The translations under genes and the position numbers were made by a program. A stretch of DNA of 64,000 nucleotides, taken from assembly GCF_031312535.1 (NCBI RefSeq), contig NZ_CP133594.1:682001-746000 (forward strand). Direction: 5' to 3'. How positions within the stretch are numbered: the first letter of the stretch is position 1; each line of letters begins with the position of its first letter. Below are positions 52,082 through 61,175 of this stretch, piece after piece. Source of the stretch: Methanolobus mangrovi (GTDB taxonomy: Archaea; Halobacteriota; Methanosarcinia; Methanosarcinales; Methanosarcinaceae). The notes below the pieces were generated by a model that had not been told where the DNA came from, did not search any database, and was given only the letters and a program-made list of their open reading frames with translations.

Positions 52082-52387
52082 ATGCAAAAACCAGAAAATC
52101 ATATATTTATTTGTGCAAGCACAAGACTGAACGGAAAAGTACAGGGCGCATGCAAGAACAAGGACTCACATGATTTGGTAGCAATGTTTACCGAAGCAGT
52201 AATGGACAGGGATATGGAAGGTGAAGTGATGGTTACTGCAACCGGATGTGTAGGTCTGTGCGAGAAAGGACCAATAGTAATGATCTATCCTCAGCAGGCA
52301 TGGTATGGCGAAGTAACTGAAGATGATATTGATGATATACTCGATGCATTAGCTGAAGGTTCAGTCGTAGAAAGATTAAGCATCTAA
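52082..52387 (+). CDS. Thioredoxin-like [2Fe-2S] ferredoxin
   Basis: 101 aa. Cys at 11, 24, 56 and 60 give C-x12-C-x31-C-x3-C, the pattern of thioredoxin-fold [2Fe-2S] ferredoxins, ending 'GCVGLCEKGPIVMIYP'. The ATG at 52082 has AAGGAGG upstream; the longer frame from 51965 runs through the GNAT debris. It is an electron carrier; it lies convergent with hybrid-cluster protein, a possible partner. A strong terminator follows. Confidence 0.93.
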   Translation: MQKPENHIFICASTRLNGKVQGACKNKDSHDLVAMFTEAVMDRDMEGEVMVTATGCVGLCEKGPIVMIYPQQAWYGEVTEDDIDDILDALAEGSVVERLSI

Positions 52388-52409
52388 AGAGACTGAATGT
52401 AATATTATA

Positions 52410-52444
52410 AAGCGAATTGTTCAATTATATTGAATAATTCGCTT
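52410..52444 (+). terminator. Terminator after the ferredoxin gene
   Basis: AAGCGAATTGTTCAAT (52410-52425) pairs with ATTGAATAATTCGCTT (52429-52444) with one mismatch and a TAT loop, followed by TTT. It is a strong intrinsic terminator. Confidence 0.8.
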
Positions 52445-52643
52445 TTTATTACTCGATAATACTATTCCTGTACATTTTTCCAGTATGTCTCATTTATACT
52501 ATAGCTGTTTTAAATGCATATCCGGTTTTATCTTATTAATCGAGTTATTTAACTCCTCAGAATTTTCTTAGTTCCTGATAGTTTTTGTTCTCAAGGAATA
52601 GTTCTCTGTCCTGATAAAGTCCTTGTTTTCAATAGTTAAGGGA

Positions 52644-54263
52644 TTATTTTAAGAGCCTCTCCATGTCCTCTTCTACGGTGGTGTTCGGTGTAATGTTGAA
52701 CTTATCCACCAGTACCTTGAGGACATTTGGTGAAACAAATGCCGGTAGTTTTGGACCAAGGGTAATATTCTGTATTTCAAGCCTCAGTAAGGTAAGCAAC
52801 ACAAGGACTGCCTTTTGCTCGTACCATGCGATATTGTACGAGATCGGTGCCTCGTTAACATCTGTAAATCCAAGTCTTGCCATAAGTCCCTGTGCAATAA
52901 CGATAAGCGAAAACGAATCATTACACTGTCCTGCATCCAGTACTCTTGGAATTCCATCAATGTCTCCAAGGTTAAGCTTATTGTAGCGATATTTCGCACA
53001 TCCGGCGGTAAGTATGACAGTATCCCTGGGTAATGCCTCTGCAAAATCTGTGTAGTACTGCCTGTCCTTGTGACGTCCGTCACAACCTGCCATGACAATG
53101 AACTTCTTTATCTTGCCTGCTTTGACAGCATCGACTATCTTATCTGCATTGGATAATACAGAATTGTAAGCAAACCCACCCATGATACTACCTTCTTCCA
53201 GTTGTACCGGAGGTTCACAGCTTTTCGCCTGCTCGATGAGTTCCGAGAAATCTTTCTGGCCATCTTTAGCTACAATATGTGTTGCACCGTCATAGCCTAC
53301 GGAACCTGTGGTGTATAACCTGCCAATGTAGCTCTCCCTTGGAGGGATTATGCAATTGCTTGTCAGTAATATTGGTCCGTTGAAACTCTCGAATTCCTGC
53401 TTCTGATGCCACCATGAACCGCCATAGTTGCCTACCAGATGTTCGTACTTCTTAAATTCAGGATATGAATTTGCAGGCAGCATCTCACCATGAGTATAGA
53501 TGTCAACACCGGTTCCCTCTGTCTGATCCAATAGTTGTTTCAGGTCTTTCAGGTCATGACCGCTTACCAGAATTCCCGGATTGTCCCTTGTTCCAATATT
53601 GACCTGTGTAGGCTCCGGATTTCCGAATGTAGCGGTATTTACCCTGTCAAGGTCTGCCATTACATCAAAACCCTTTTCCCCACATTTCAGGACCAATGAG
53701 GTGAGATCCTTATCGGTCAGGCTGTCATCTGTGGTTGCCACAAGGCCTTCTTCTATAAATGAATTAACTTTTTTATTGGTATTTCCAAGCATCATAGCAT
53801 GGTGTGCATATGCTGCAATTCCCTTGATACCAAAGATCAACAGTTCTCTTAATGAGCGGATATCTTCGTTCTCTGTTGCAAGTATGCCGGTATCCCTGTC
53901 CTTGAGGTTTTCCGGGCTCAAAGTTGCGATTTCGGGTAGATCGTTCACATCAAGTGAATTGTTATCCATAAGTTTCTGCTTGATCTCACTTTGAAGCTTG
54001 AATCCTCTGTCGATACGGTCCTGAATTCCACTCGCCCTGAAATCGGTATTCGTTATTGTTGAGAACAGTGCATCAAGCATAAAATCATCAGTGCCATTTT
54101 CGGAAATATTTGCTTTTCTTGCTTTCTGGTTGTAGAATGCAATACTCTTAAGCACATAGATGAGATCATCCTGAAGGTCTGCAACCTCCCCTTTCTTACC
54201 GCACATACCGTTTTTTGTGCAGCCTTCCCCGTTCATTGTTTCTTCACATTGGTAGCAGAACAT
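52644..54263 (-). CDS. hcp: Hybrid-cluster protein (hydroxylamine reductase)
   Basis: 539 aa. The N-terminal cluster motif is C-x2-C-x8-C-x5-C (Cys3, 6, 15, 21; '[21 protein letters not shown]'-type start) and the C-terminal half has the hybrid-cluster ligands in '[13 protein letters not shown]' and '[11 protein letters not shown]'. Hcp reduces NO or hydroxylamine and protects against nitrosative stress in the cytosol. GGTGAT precedes the ATG at 54263. Convergent with the [2Fe-2S] ferredoxin gene. Lengths and motifs are complete. Confidence 0.95.
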   Translation of the reverse strand: MFCYQCEETMNGEGCTKNGMCGKKGEVADLQDDLIYVLKSIAFYNQKARKANISENGTDDFMLDALFSTITNTDFRASGIQDRIDRGFKLQSEIKQKLMDNNSLDVNDLPEIATLSPENLKDRDTGILATENEDIRSLRELLIFGIKGIAAYAHHAMMLGNTNKKVNSFIEEGLVATTDDSLTDKDLTSLVLKCGEKGFDVMADLDRVNTATFGNPEPTQVNIGTRDNPGILVSGHDLKDLKQLLDQTEGTGVDIYTHGEMLPANSYPEFKKYEHLVGNYGGSWWHQKQEFESFNGPILLTSNCIIPPRESYIGRLYTTGSVGYDGATHIVAKDGQKDFSELIEQAKSCEPPVQLEEGSIMGGFAYNSVLSNADKIVDAVKAGKIKKFIVMAGCDGRHKDRQYYTDFAEALPRDTVILTAGCAKYRYNKLNLGDIDGIPRVLDAGQCNDSFSLIVIAQGLMARLGFTDVNEAPISYNIAWYEQKAVLVLLTLLRLEIQNITLGPKLPAFVSPNVLKVLVDKFNITPNTTVEEDMERLLK

Positions 54264-54312
54264 TTTATCACCTTTTTAAGGTATGCTGTGCAGGTATATC
54301 TATTTACTTTGA

Positions 54313-54651
54313 ATAGTTGAATGGCAATGGTCAGTGCTTATTAAAACAGAACCTGCCAGTCGATCCGTAGTTCCTGATTCGAAGAGCTATACAATTGTCT
54401 TCAACTCGGATGAAACATCCCCAATTAAAGCAGACTGCAACGTTGGAAATGGAAGCTACACACTGGAAAGAAGCAACCTTATTTTATCATCAGGACCAAT
54501 GACACTTGCTTACTGTGCTACCGATTCGCTGGATACTCAATATCTTTCCTTATTGAGCAATGTAACAACTGTTTCAATTGACAATGGCAAGCTTGTTCTT
54601 GGTATAGGGGAGAATGGCTACAAAATGCTATTTGTTAAAAGAAACACTTGA
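54313..54651 (+). pseudogene. Truncated META/HslJ-domain protein
   Basis: The frame reads 'VEWQWSVLIKTEPASRSVVP' and then 'SYTIVFNSDETSPIKADCNVGNGSYTLE'-like META sequence to 54651. It is open only back to a TGA at 54310, in the middle of the domain's first strand, and a GTG at 54334 would be the first start. The signal peptide and lipobox expected in this family are missing, so it is a decapitated gene. Confidence 0.6.
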
Positions 54652-54791
54652 CCCAATGTCTATCACATTAGGAAGAAGGAAATGATGAACTAATTTGGTG
54701 GTTATATCGGAAATGTACTTCTTAGATGATAATACTTATATGTTTGTATGCCTATTGAGATACCTAACGTCCCACAAAACTGAATAAAAAC

Positions 54792-54900
54792 ATGGCTGGT
54801 GCAAATGTGGAATTGATAGGATATAACAACACAAGTTTCTGTTCAATGGGAACACCATCATAAAAACTTTAACCTGAATGTCATGCAGGAAAATAAGATG
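54792..54900 (+). pseudogene. Relic: N-terminus of an ABC-transporter ATPase gene, second copy
   Basis: From an ATG at 54792 the reading is MAGANVELIGYNNTSF, then after a frame shift FLFNGNTIIK and NLNVMQENK. It pairs with the relic at 14163-14278 in sequence, break points and the bases ahead of the ATG (both have a CTTAGAT...ATAC/AAAC region). It ends 30 bases before the first gene of the solute-binding/GTPase/ATPase operon. Confidence 0.5.
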
Positions 54901-54929
54901 CTGTTCAAAGACATATCAGGGGGAATAAT

Positions 54930-56165
54930 ATGAAAGCAATCGATGAAACAATGAGCATATACCAGATATTAAGTGAATATCCTTTTTTACTAAAAATATT
55001 CAAACAGCATGGAATGGGGAAATTTGAGAAAAAGGATGTTCTTGAACAACTTGGTCCTCTATTAAAATTGAAAACAGCCCTGACAATGGTATTAGTGAAC
55101 AAGGACTCTTTTATTGAGCTCCTGAATCAGGCTGTTCAGGACAGTGAAGCAAAAGGAGATTTCACCCTTGCAGATTCTCCGGAAAGGCAAAAAGAGCTGA
55201 CCCTTCTTGCTCTTTTACCATGTGGAATGAAGATGCCCTTTAACCGCGCACTTGATGCATTTTCAGCTGAATACAGCAAACAGACAGGCAATGTACTCCA
55301 TTCCCTTGTAGAAGGTAATGTCAATCATGAGATCTCATATTATGCCTATATGGATTCGGTTACATCGATAGAGGAACTACCGGACATAATTATCAGTTCT
55401 GACATAAACAGCTTCTACCATAAACCCTTCCAGGAGAATTTCCTTAGTAAGGAATATTTCGTGGATCTTGCTGCATCTCCCATGAACAGTGATTTTGAGT
55501 CTATCGGTTTTGCAGACCCACGTGGCCAGTTTACCATGATCTCAGGAAACCTTCTTGTTCTGGTTACAATAGATGAACTTATGGGGGATAATGCCAGACC
55601 GGAATCATGGGAAGACCTGCTAAAAGAGGAGTTCAGGAACAAGGTTGTTATGAGGGGACAGAACGGCTTTTTCTGTAATGGTGTACTGCTTCCGTTCTAC
55701 CAGATGTACGGTATGGAAGGGATGAAGAAACTTGCTTCATCGATATATGCAGGCCTCCATCCATCTGAGATGGTCAAAATGATAAACAGCAAAAAAGATG
55801 ATGTTCCGCCAATGTATATCATGCCTCACTTCTTTGCCAAGAAAATTAAGGATACATCCCGGGTAACGATCACCATACCTTCAGAAGGAGCTATTGTAAG
55901 CCCTGTACAGATGCTAGTTAAAAAGGATGCAACAGAGCGTGTCAAGGAAATCACTGATTTCCTATGTGGTAAGAAGTTCGGTGAGATATCTGCCAATGCC
56001 TTCTTCCCCACAACGAACCCCGAGGTTAAAAATAAACTTGAAGATGTAGACTCAATCTATTGGGTGGGCTGGGACTTCCTGCTGAATAATGATATAGGAG
56101 CACTTAAAAAAGAGATTGCAGAGGTCTTTAATAAAAAGTTCATGCTGACCGGAGGTGTTGTGTGA
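54930..56165 (+). CDS. Cytosolic solute-binding-like protein with DUF1858-type N-domain
   Basis: 411 aa. Residues 1-70 form a DUF1858-like helical module ('MSIYQILSEYPFLLKIFKQH'). Residues 90-400 look like a class II periplasmic-binding protein of the iron/putrescine type ('PDIIISSDINSFYHKPFQ', 'SWEDLLKEEFRNKVVMRG', 'VSPVQMLVKKDATERVKEIT'). There is no signal peptide or lipobox, so it acts in the cytosol. It is the first gene of an overlapping three-gene operon without a permease. It may bind a metal or cofactor for delivery by the GTPase and ATPase. GGGGG precedes the ATG. Confidence 0.75.
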   Translation: MKAIDETMSIYQILSEYPFLLKIFKQHGMGKFEKKDVLEQLGPLLKLKTALTMVLVNKDSFIELLNQAVQDSEAKGDFTLADSPERQKELTLLALLPCGMKMPFNRALDAFSAEYSKQTGNVLHSLVEGNVNHEISYYAYMDSVTSIEELPDIIISSDINSFYHKPFQENFLSKEYFVDLAASPMNSDFESIGFADPRGQFTMISGNLLVLVTIDELMGDNARPESWEDLLKEEFRNKVVMRGQNGFFCNGVLLPFYQMYGMEGMKKLASSIYAGLHPSEMVKMINSKKDDVPPMYIMPHFFAKKIKDTSRVTITIPSEGAIVSPVQMLVKKDATERVKEITDFLCGKKFGEISANAFFPTTNPEVKNKLEDVDSIYWVGWDFLLNNDIGALKKEIAEVFNKKFMLTGGVV

Positions 56166-56857
56166 GACTTGTTACAGTAGCAGGTCCACCTTCATCAGGA
56201 AAAACCAGTATCATTATCAAGACCATCGAAGAGCTCAGACACAAGGGTTTAACTGCTGGTGTTGTTAAATTTGATTGTCTCTCGGCTCAGGATGAGGGGC
56301 TCTATTCAGCTCGTAATATTCCTGTCAGGACCGGTCTCTCCGGAGGTCTCTGTCCTGACCATTTTTTTGTAAGCAATATTGAAGAGGCTCTCAAATGGGC
56401 TGAAGAACGGAAGTTCGATTTCCTGATTACCGAGAGTGCCGGTCTTTGTAACCGCTGTTCTCCCCATATCAAGGATGTTCTGGCAATTTGTGTTATTGAT
56501 AACCTGAGTGGTATCAATACACCTAAGAAGATCGGGCCAATGTTAAAACTTGCAGACATTGTTGTTATTACTAAAGGGGATATCGTCTCCCAGGCAGAGC
56601 GCGAGGTCTTTGCATACAAGACTAGACAGGTCAATCCCGGTGGAATGATAATTCAGATCAATGGAGTAACAGGTCAGGGTAGTTTCTATCTTGCAAAATT
56701 CATTGAAAAAGCTTCTGCAGTTGAAACCCTTCAGGGAGCCACACTTCGATTCACAATGCCAGGAGCCCTGTGTTCATACTGTCTTGGAGAGAGAAAGATA
56801 GGGGATGACAGGCAGATAGGTGTTTCAAAGCTGGTAAATTTCAGAGGAGATGATTAG
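56162..56857 (+). CDS. HypB/UreG-like P-loop GTPase
   Basis: 231 aa from a GTG overlapping the previous stop, with GGAGGTG upstream. Walker A 'GPPSSGKTS' (about 7-15), switch-like 'TESAGLCNRCSPH' (with C-x2-C), nucleotide-base motif 'ITKGDIVSQ', and a C-terminal 'GALCSYCLGERKIG' with a second C-x2-C. Relatives (HypB, UreG, CooC) use nucleotide hydrolysis to insert nickel or another metal into an enzyme. The two Cys pairs suggest metal or FeS binding. The client enzyme is unknown. Confidence 0.8.
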   Translation: MRLVTVAGPPSSGKTSIIIKTIEELRHKGLTAGVVKFDCLSAQDEGLYSARNIPVRTGLSGGLCPDHFFVSNIEEALKWAEERKFDFLITESAGLCNRCSPHIKDVLAICVIDNLSGINTPKKIGPMLKLADIVVITKGDIVSQAEREVFAYKTRQVNPGGMIIQINGVTGQGSFYLAKFIEKASAVETLQGATLRFTMPGALCSYCLGERKIGDDRQIGVSKLVNFRGDD

Positions 56858-56858
56858 G

Positions 56859-57872
56859 ATGAGGACGGATATGCTTCATATGACTATAGATGAACTCATG
56901 GAGATGATGCCCTGGATAGCGGATTTCTTCTCTTCATTTGCAATTGATCCCTCACAGTTAGGGAACAAGAGACTGGAAGAACTGGGCTCGATATTTGGTG
57001 AAGATTATTTTGAAGAAAAGGGAAGTGACTATCAAACCTTTATTGACGGTTTTTTCCAATTCATTGAGCAGGTCAAAGTTCTTCAACAGGGGAGCGTTTT
57101 CACGGTTGAATCTCTGACCGTGCTTCCCGGGCACAATAAGAGTGGTGAGAAAGAGACCTTTTCGGTGGAACTGAAAAAGGGAAAAGTAACAGCCATTGTC
57201 GGCCCCACAGGATCCGGTAAGTCACGTCTTCTGGCTGATATCGAATCTCTGGCTCAAGAGGACACTCCTACCAAGCGCAGAATACTTGTCAATGGCAGAG
57301 CCCCGGATGATGAGGAACGTTTCTCAACTGAAGGACACTTCATTGCGCAGCTTTCACAGAACATGAATTTTGTTATGGACCTCAGTGTAGAGGACTTTCT
57401 GACCCTGCATGCCGAAAGCCGTATGGTTGATGAGATATCCCATATTGTTCAGAAAATATATGATACTGCAAACATTCTGGCAGGCGAGCCCTTCAGCAGG
57501 GAAACTCCGGTTACCGAACTATCAGGAGGACAATCAAGAGCCCTGATGATTGCTGATACCGCACTTCTCAGCCCTGCATCGGTCGTCCTGATAGATGAGA
57601 TAGAGAATGCAGGAGTAGACAAAATAAAGTCGCTGGAGCTTCTGGTAAGTAATAACAAGATCGTTCTGATAAGTACACATGATCCACTTCTGGCCCTGTC
57701 GGCTGACCAGCGACTGGTCATTAAGAATGGCGGGATCTCAAAACTCCTAAATACCACACAAGATGAGAAAAAGCATTTGGAGAGCCTCGAAAAGATAGAC
57801 CGGAAAATTAGTCATCTCCGAAATCAGTTGAGAACGGGTGAAGAGATTGATCTTAGTGACCTTCTGGTGTAG
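56859..57872 (+). CDS. Soluble ABC-type ATPase with DUF1858-like N-domain
   Basis: 337 aa from the ATG at 56859 (GGAG 9 bases upstream); an ATG at 56850 is also possible. A helical N-terminal 70 residues ('MTIDELMEMMPWIADFFSSF') resemble the module in the first gene of the operon. The ABC domain has Walker A 'GPTGSGKSR' (about 115-123), signature 'LSGGQSRALM' (about 221), Walker B 'VVLIDEIENAG' and H-loop 'STHDP'. There is no membrane domain or permease gene in the operon. It probably powers a soluble assembly or delivery step. Confidence 0.82.
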   Translation: MRTDMLHMTIDELMEMMPWIADFFSSFAIDPSQLGNKRLEELGSIFGEDYFEEKGSDYQTFIDGFFQFIEQVKVLQQGSVFTVESLTVLPGHNKSGEKETFSVELKKGKVTAIVGPTGSGKSRLLADIESLAQEDTPTKRRILVNGRAPDDEERFSTEGHFIAQLSQNMNFVMDLSVEDFLTLHAESRMVDEISHIVQKIYDTANILAGEPFSRETPVTELSGGQSRALMIADTALLSPASVVLIDEIENAGVDKIKSLELLVSNNKIVLISTHDPLLALSADQRLVIKNGGISKLLNTTQDEKKHLESLEKIDRKISHLRNQLRTGEEIDLSDLLV

Positions 57873-57997
57873 GTTTGTTTTATGGGCATAGTGAATGATA
57901 CAAGGATTGTCAGGTAAAGAAAGATAACCATAATAGAGGAAGTATTCTTAGTTAAAGAGGATGTGAATTAAATATTCCCAAATCATTTAGTGTCAAT

Positions 57998-58294
57998 ATG
58001 GCAGAAAGGAAAAAAGATGTGAGTGAATACGAATTACCCGACGATCAAAAAAAAGCCCTGGATAATTGGATCACGTTAAATATACTCCCACAAAAAACAC
58101 CAGAGAAACCTTACGCCAGTTATGCGCTTAAACTTCTGTTTGAGGAATCACCAGATGGTTTCTTTATCACAAATCCGCAGTTTAAAGAAGCGATGGTCAG
58201 ATGTGGATTCTCACCTGTAAATAAAAATAAGTTAAATTGGGATTTCCGAGTTTCCCTAAAACCTCCAGAGTTGAAAAAATCTAAAAGAGGTTAG
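57998..58294 (+). CDS. Conserved hypothetical protein
   Basis: 98 aa, charged. Central part 'YASYALKLLFEESPDGFFIT' and 'NPQFKEAMVRCGFSPVNKNK' look like a small helical DNA-binding or adaptor protein that is widely scattered in bacteria and archaea, but I do not recognise a named domain. No ribosome-binding site is evident. Single gene. Confidence 0.6.
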   Translation: MAERKKDVSEYELPDDQKKALDNWITLNILPQKTPEKPYASYALKLLFEESPDGFFITNPQFKEAMVRCGFSPVNKNKLNWDFRVSLKPPELKKSKRG

Positions 58295-58327
58295 AAACGG
58301 GCATATATTGAATGAGAGGGTAATAAA

Positions 58328-58525
58328 TCACTTTTCCTCTTCGTCATTATGCTTTTTATGCTTGTTATACAATACCAAATACAAAGAACCAATGCATATA
58401 TAGAGTGCTCCTAATGCCATATATGCGCTGTTTTCACCGATTCCTGCAGCGATAAAAAAGCATATTGCTGCTACATACCATAAAACCGCTATAATTGAAT
58501 AATACTTTTTTTTCATGTTGCTCAT
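58328..58525 (-). CDS. Small two-TM membrane protein
   Basis: 65 aa: two TM segments (about 9-27 and 33-52) and a charged tail ('NKHKKHNDEEEK'). GAGGA precedes the ATG closely; the fourth residue is a second Met with better spacing. No family is recognised. Confidence 0.65.
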   Translation of the reverse strand: MSNMKKKYYSIIAVLWYVAAICFFIAAGIGENSAYMALGALYICIGSLYLVLYNKHKKHNDEEEK

Positions 58526-58604
58526 TATCCTCTTATTTTTTCTATATAAGAAATTTTTGTATTACATAGGGGCTTGCGATAATATCATTATAACTGGGTG
58601 ATAA

Positions 58605-58670
58605 GCTAAACTGTCAAGTAAAGGAAAAGTTATAAGCGATGCTGAATGGAAGAAATTTGTTGAGGAATAA
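58605..58670 (+). pseudogene. Possible C-terminal gene scrap
   Basis: A short frame with a protein-like end, 'KLSSKGKVISDAEWKKFVEE', followed by a stop. No start or upstream body is present. It may be the tail of a lost gene; the case is weak. Confidence 0.25.
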
Positions 58671-58802
58671 ACATTGAAACGATGAACCAGAGTATTATTC
58701 TTTCTTTTTAGCATCCCAACAGTTTTCAAACTTAGGATCTGGATTCTTTCTCTACATAACTCATAAATCCAAAGGCTAAATATAATCTTAGTAGTCATTA
58801 AA

Positions 58803-59609
58803 ATGAAGATTTTTTCAAACCAAAGAAACATGGCCGGTAAAATAATGGATGATATTGAGATAAAGCGCAAACAAGATGAGGCTATCAGGAAAGAGTACGA
58901 AGAAGGTGAGGAGAAAAAGCCTGCTGAATCCATAAAAAACTCCATTGGTATGGAGTTTGTGCTTATACCTGCCGGTGAGTTGTGCATGGTTTCAAATGGA
59001 TATAGCCATGAAGGACCAGTTCATAAAGTGATCATCTCAAAGCCATTTTACCTCGAAAAGTATCCAGTGACCCAGAAAGAATGGAAAGCTGTGATGGGTA
59101 ATCATCCTTCGTGTTTTGAAGGAGATGACAGGCCTGTTGAATGTGTTTCATGGAATAAAGTACAGGAATTCGTTAAGATGCTGAACGCAAAGGAAGGTAC
59201 TGACAAATATCGTCTTCCATCTGAAGAAGAATGGGAATATGCCTGCAGAGCTGGCACGACCACCAGATATTCTTTTGGTAATGCTGATTCGGAATTGGAT
59301 GAGTTTGCCTGGTATTATTACAATTCAGAACATGAAACCCACCCCGTAGGCAAAAAGAAACCGAATCCCTGGGGATTACATGACATGCATGGCAATGTAT
59401 GGGAATGGTGCCAGGATGAATGTTATAAAAGTTATGAGTGTTCTCTGGCTGATGGTAATGCCTGGGAAGCTGTTGCCAGCTCTGCTCCAGCCCTGCGTGG
59501 TGGTAGCTGGGTCAATTATCCCAAAAAATGTCGTTCTGCCTATCGTAGCAGCTTTAACCCGGACTATGGAACATACTCTCTTGGCTTCCGTCTTCTCAGA
59601 TCTGTTTGA
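58803..59609 (+). CDS. Formylglycine-generating-enzyme-like (SUMF1-fold) protein
   Basis: 268 aa. The SUMF1/EgtB-type C-lectin fold spans about 45-267: 'NSIGMEFVLIPAGELCM', 'PFYLEKYPVTQKEWKAVMGN', 'RLPSEEEWEYACRAGT', 'WGLHDMHGNVWEWCQD', 'ALRGGSWVNYPKKCRSAYRS'. True formylglycine-generating enzymes have a Cys pair in the last motif; here only one Cys ('KKC') is present, so aldehyde formation is doubtful. No sulfatase gene is nearby. The start may be the ATG at 58803 or 58845. Confidence 0.87.
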   Translation: MKIFSNQRNMAGKIMDDIEIKRKQDEAIRKEYEEGEEKKPAESIKNSIGMEFVLIPAGELCMVSNGYSHEGPVHKVIISKPFYLEKYPVTQKEWKAVMGNHPSCFEGDDRPVECVSWNKVQEFVKMLNAKEGTDKYRLPSEEEWEYACRAGTTTRYSFGNADSELDEFAWYYYNSEHETHPVGKKKPNPWGLHDMHGNVWEWCQDECYKSYECSLADGNAWEAVASSAPALRGGSWVNYPKKCRSAYRSSFNPDYGTYSLGFRLLRSV

Positions 59610-59691
59610 TTACTTACGGCTCTACCAATTTACAACTTTATTGCAAAGTAGCAAAAGACACGCTTGAAGTCTATAATGAAAACAAAAATAC

Positions 59692-60684
59692 TCAAACAGT
59701 ACTGTTATAGGTGGAATTATTTAGAAATACTTTCACAAGCATTCTCGTCCCTTCCATTTGAGACAACATTCCATGACCGCCGGTATCATATAGTACCAAT
59801 TGCGATTGATCTATTTTATTGTGGGCATTTTCTGCATGTTTGTAACTCACCAATGCATCGTCTTTAGCGTGGATGATTAATGTTGGTGCACGAAGGTTAA
59901 TTGTAGGCACGGTATAAAATTCAATCATTTTTTCATCGTTTATAGTGCCTTTATACCTTTGAGACATTGGATGCATTATATCAAGCATTTCCTGAGCCAA
60001 TTCTTTCTGCTCTGGATTAAAAGTTTCATATATTTCTATAGGAATTCCCATCAGGTCCAGAATCGCAGGCTGAAAGAATCTTGTAAGGAGCCAATATGCA
60101 TAATCAGACTGCTGGACGGTGTGAATAATACCAACATAAAATGGATCTTTGTCATCTGGTGCTGGACCCATACTTACAGCAGACACCAATATCAATGCTG
60201 AGCATCTGTCAGGATGGTCGTTGGCAAACTGTGTGGCTGATGGTCCACCAGCTGATACGCCAACAACAATTACTTTATCTATATTAAAATTATCCAGAAG
60301 AGCTTTATACGCTTCAGTTTGCAATTTTATCGAAGCATTATCTGGAATGGGTGATCGAAGATATCCATATCGTGAAACCGAGATGAATTTATATTCGTTT
60401 CCAAAAAGGAGTTTGCCCAACCAAAGTCCCTGATCATAACCACCTCCTGCACCATGTAGCAATAAGACAGGTTTCCCTTCCCCCTTTATAGCATACTCAA
60501 TATCTCCGTACTCTGTTTCCAAAACACTACTGTCCGTAGGCAATCGCTTTTGTGCTTCCGTCATAGTATCATGGTAATTCGGATAAGTTAGAGCAATTAG
60601 TATAACCGTTGTACAAATTAAACATGCCAATATAATTAGTAAAATATTCCTGATTTTACTCTTAATTTCTTTCAAGAAAATCAC
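59692..60684 (-). CDS. Membrane-anchored alpha/beta hydrolase
   Basis: 330 aa. An N-terminal TM segment (about 11-33) precedes an alpha/beta-hydrolase domain with oxyanion motif 'LLHGAGGGYDQG', nucleophile elbow G-V-S-A-G (Ser in 'VVGVSAGGPSATQF'), Asp in 'IIHAKDDALVSY' and His in 'YDTGGHGML'. The triad Ser-Asp-His is complete. Esterase or lipase activity outside the membrane is likely; the substrate is unknown. Confidence 0.88.
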   Translation of the reverse strand: MIFLKEIKSKIRNILLIILACLICTTVILIALTYPNYHDTMTEAQKRLPTDSSVLETEYGDIEYAIKGEGKPVLLLHGAGGGYDQGLWLGKLLFGNEYKFISVSRYGYLRSPIPDNASIKLQTEAYKALLDNFNIDKVIVVGVSAGGPSATQFANDHPDRCSALILVSAVSMGPAPDDKDPFYVGIIHTVQQSDYAYWLLTRFFQPAILDLMGIPIEIYETFNPEQKELAQEMLDIMHPMSQRYKGTINDEKMIEFYTVPTINLRAPTLIIHAKDDALVSYKHAENAHNKIDQSQLVLYDTGGHGMLSQMEGTRMLVKVFLNNSTYNSTV

Positions 60685-61021
60685 TTCTGATTTGCAGTCA
60701 CTATACCCAGACTTAAGTCCAAGACCTGTTTACAACTCCTAAGCATCTCGATTATTTATTTTATTTGGCAATATGTTTCACAACAATTTCCCAACATTTT
60801 ATTGTAATAATCCTCCCTATAATATTCCATAACTCCCAACTTTTATAATCTTTCCGACTTTCTACATGAAACCCCAAAACTGTAAATTTTGATTGAAAAT
60901 AATAGTCTCATCTTTTTAAATCAGAGATTTAATGAGCATATTCCAGTTAATAAGGAAAGAACGTTCTTAATAATCCTCCCTATGCCTTTATACTGTTTCA
61001 ACTTTTGAGGGTGGGATTGAA
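60685..61021. other. Intergenic region with a short direct repeat
   Basis: AT-rich. TAATAATCCTCCCTAT occurs at 60805-60820 and 60968-60983. No gene is seen. GAGGGTGGGA near the end is the ribosome-binding site of the small ORF at 61022. Confidence 0.5.
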
Positions 61022-61129
61022 ATGATAAATCATATCACCAATCTATCATTACGTAAAGCTGCAATTATTGCTGTTTTTAGTTACCTGGTTATATTCGTAC
61101 CTGGTATCTTAGCTAATAAGAATTTTTAA
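61022..61129 (+). CDS. 35-aa membrane peptide, perhaps a DUF4386 remnant
   Basis: Reads MINHITNLSLRKAAIIAVFS and then YLVIFVPGILANKNF, one TM helix. GAGGGTGGGA precedes the ATG. The sequence resembles the first helix of DUF4386 multi-pass proteins ('L-R-K-A-A...G-I-L-A-N'), which would continue for about 200 residues; here it ends at once. It may be a truncated gene that still makes a small peptide. Confidence 0.4.
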   Translation: MINHITNLSLRKAAIIAVFSYLVIFVPGILANKNF

Positions 61130-61175
61130 TCCCATAATCTATTTAGTATAGAACAGAATATCAGATTTAATAAAT

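Noticed and set aside
58562-58987. 141-codon minus-strand frame
   Set aside because: Mostly antisense to the FGE-like gene and its leader.
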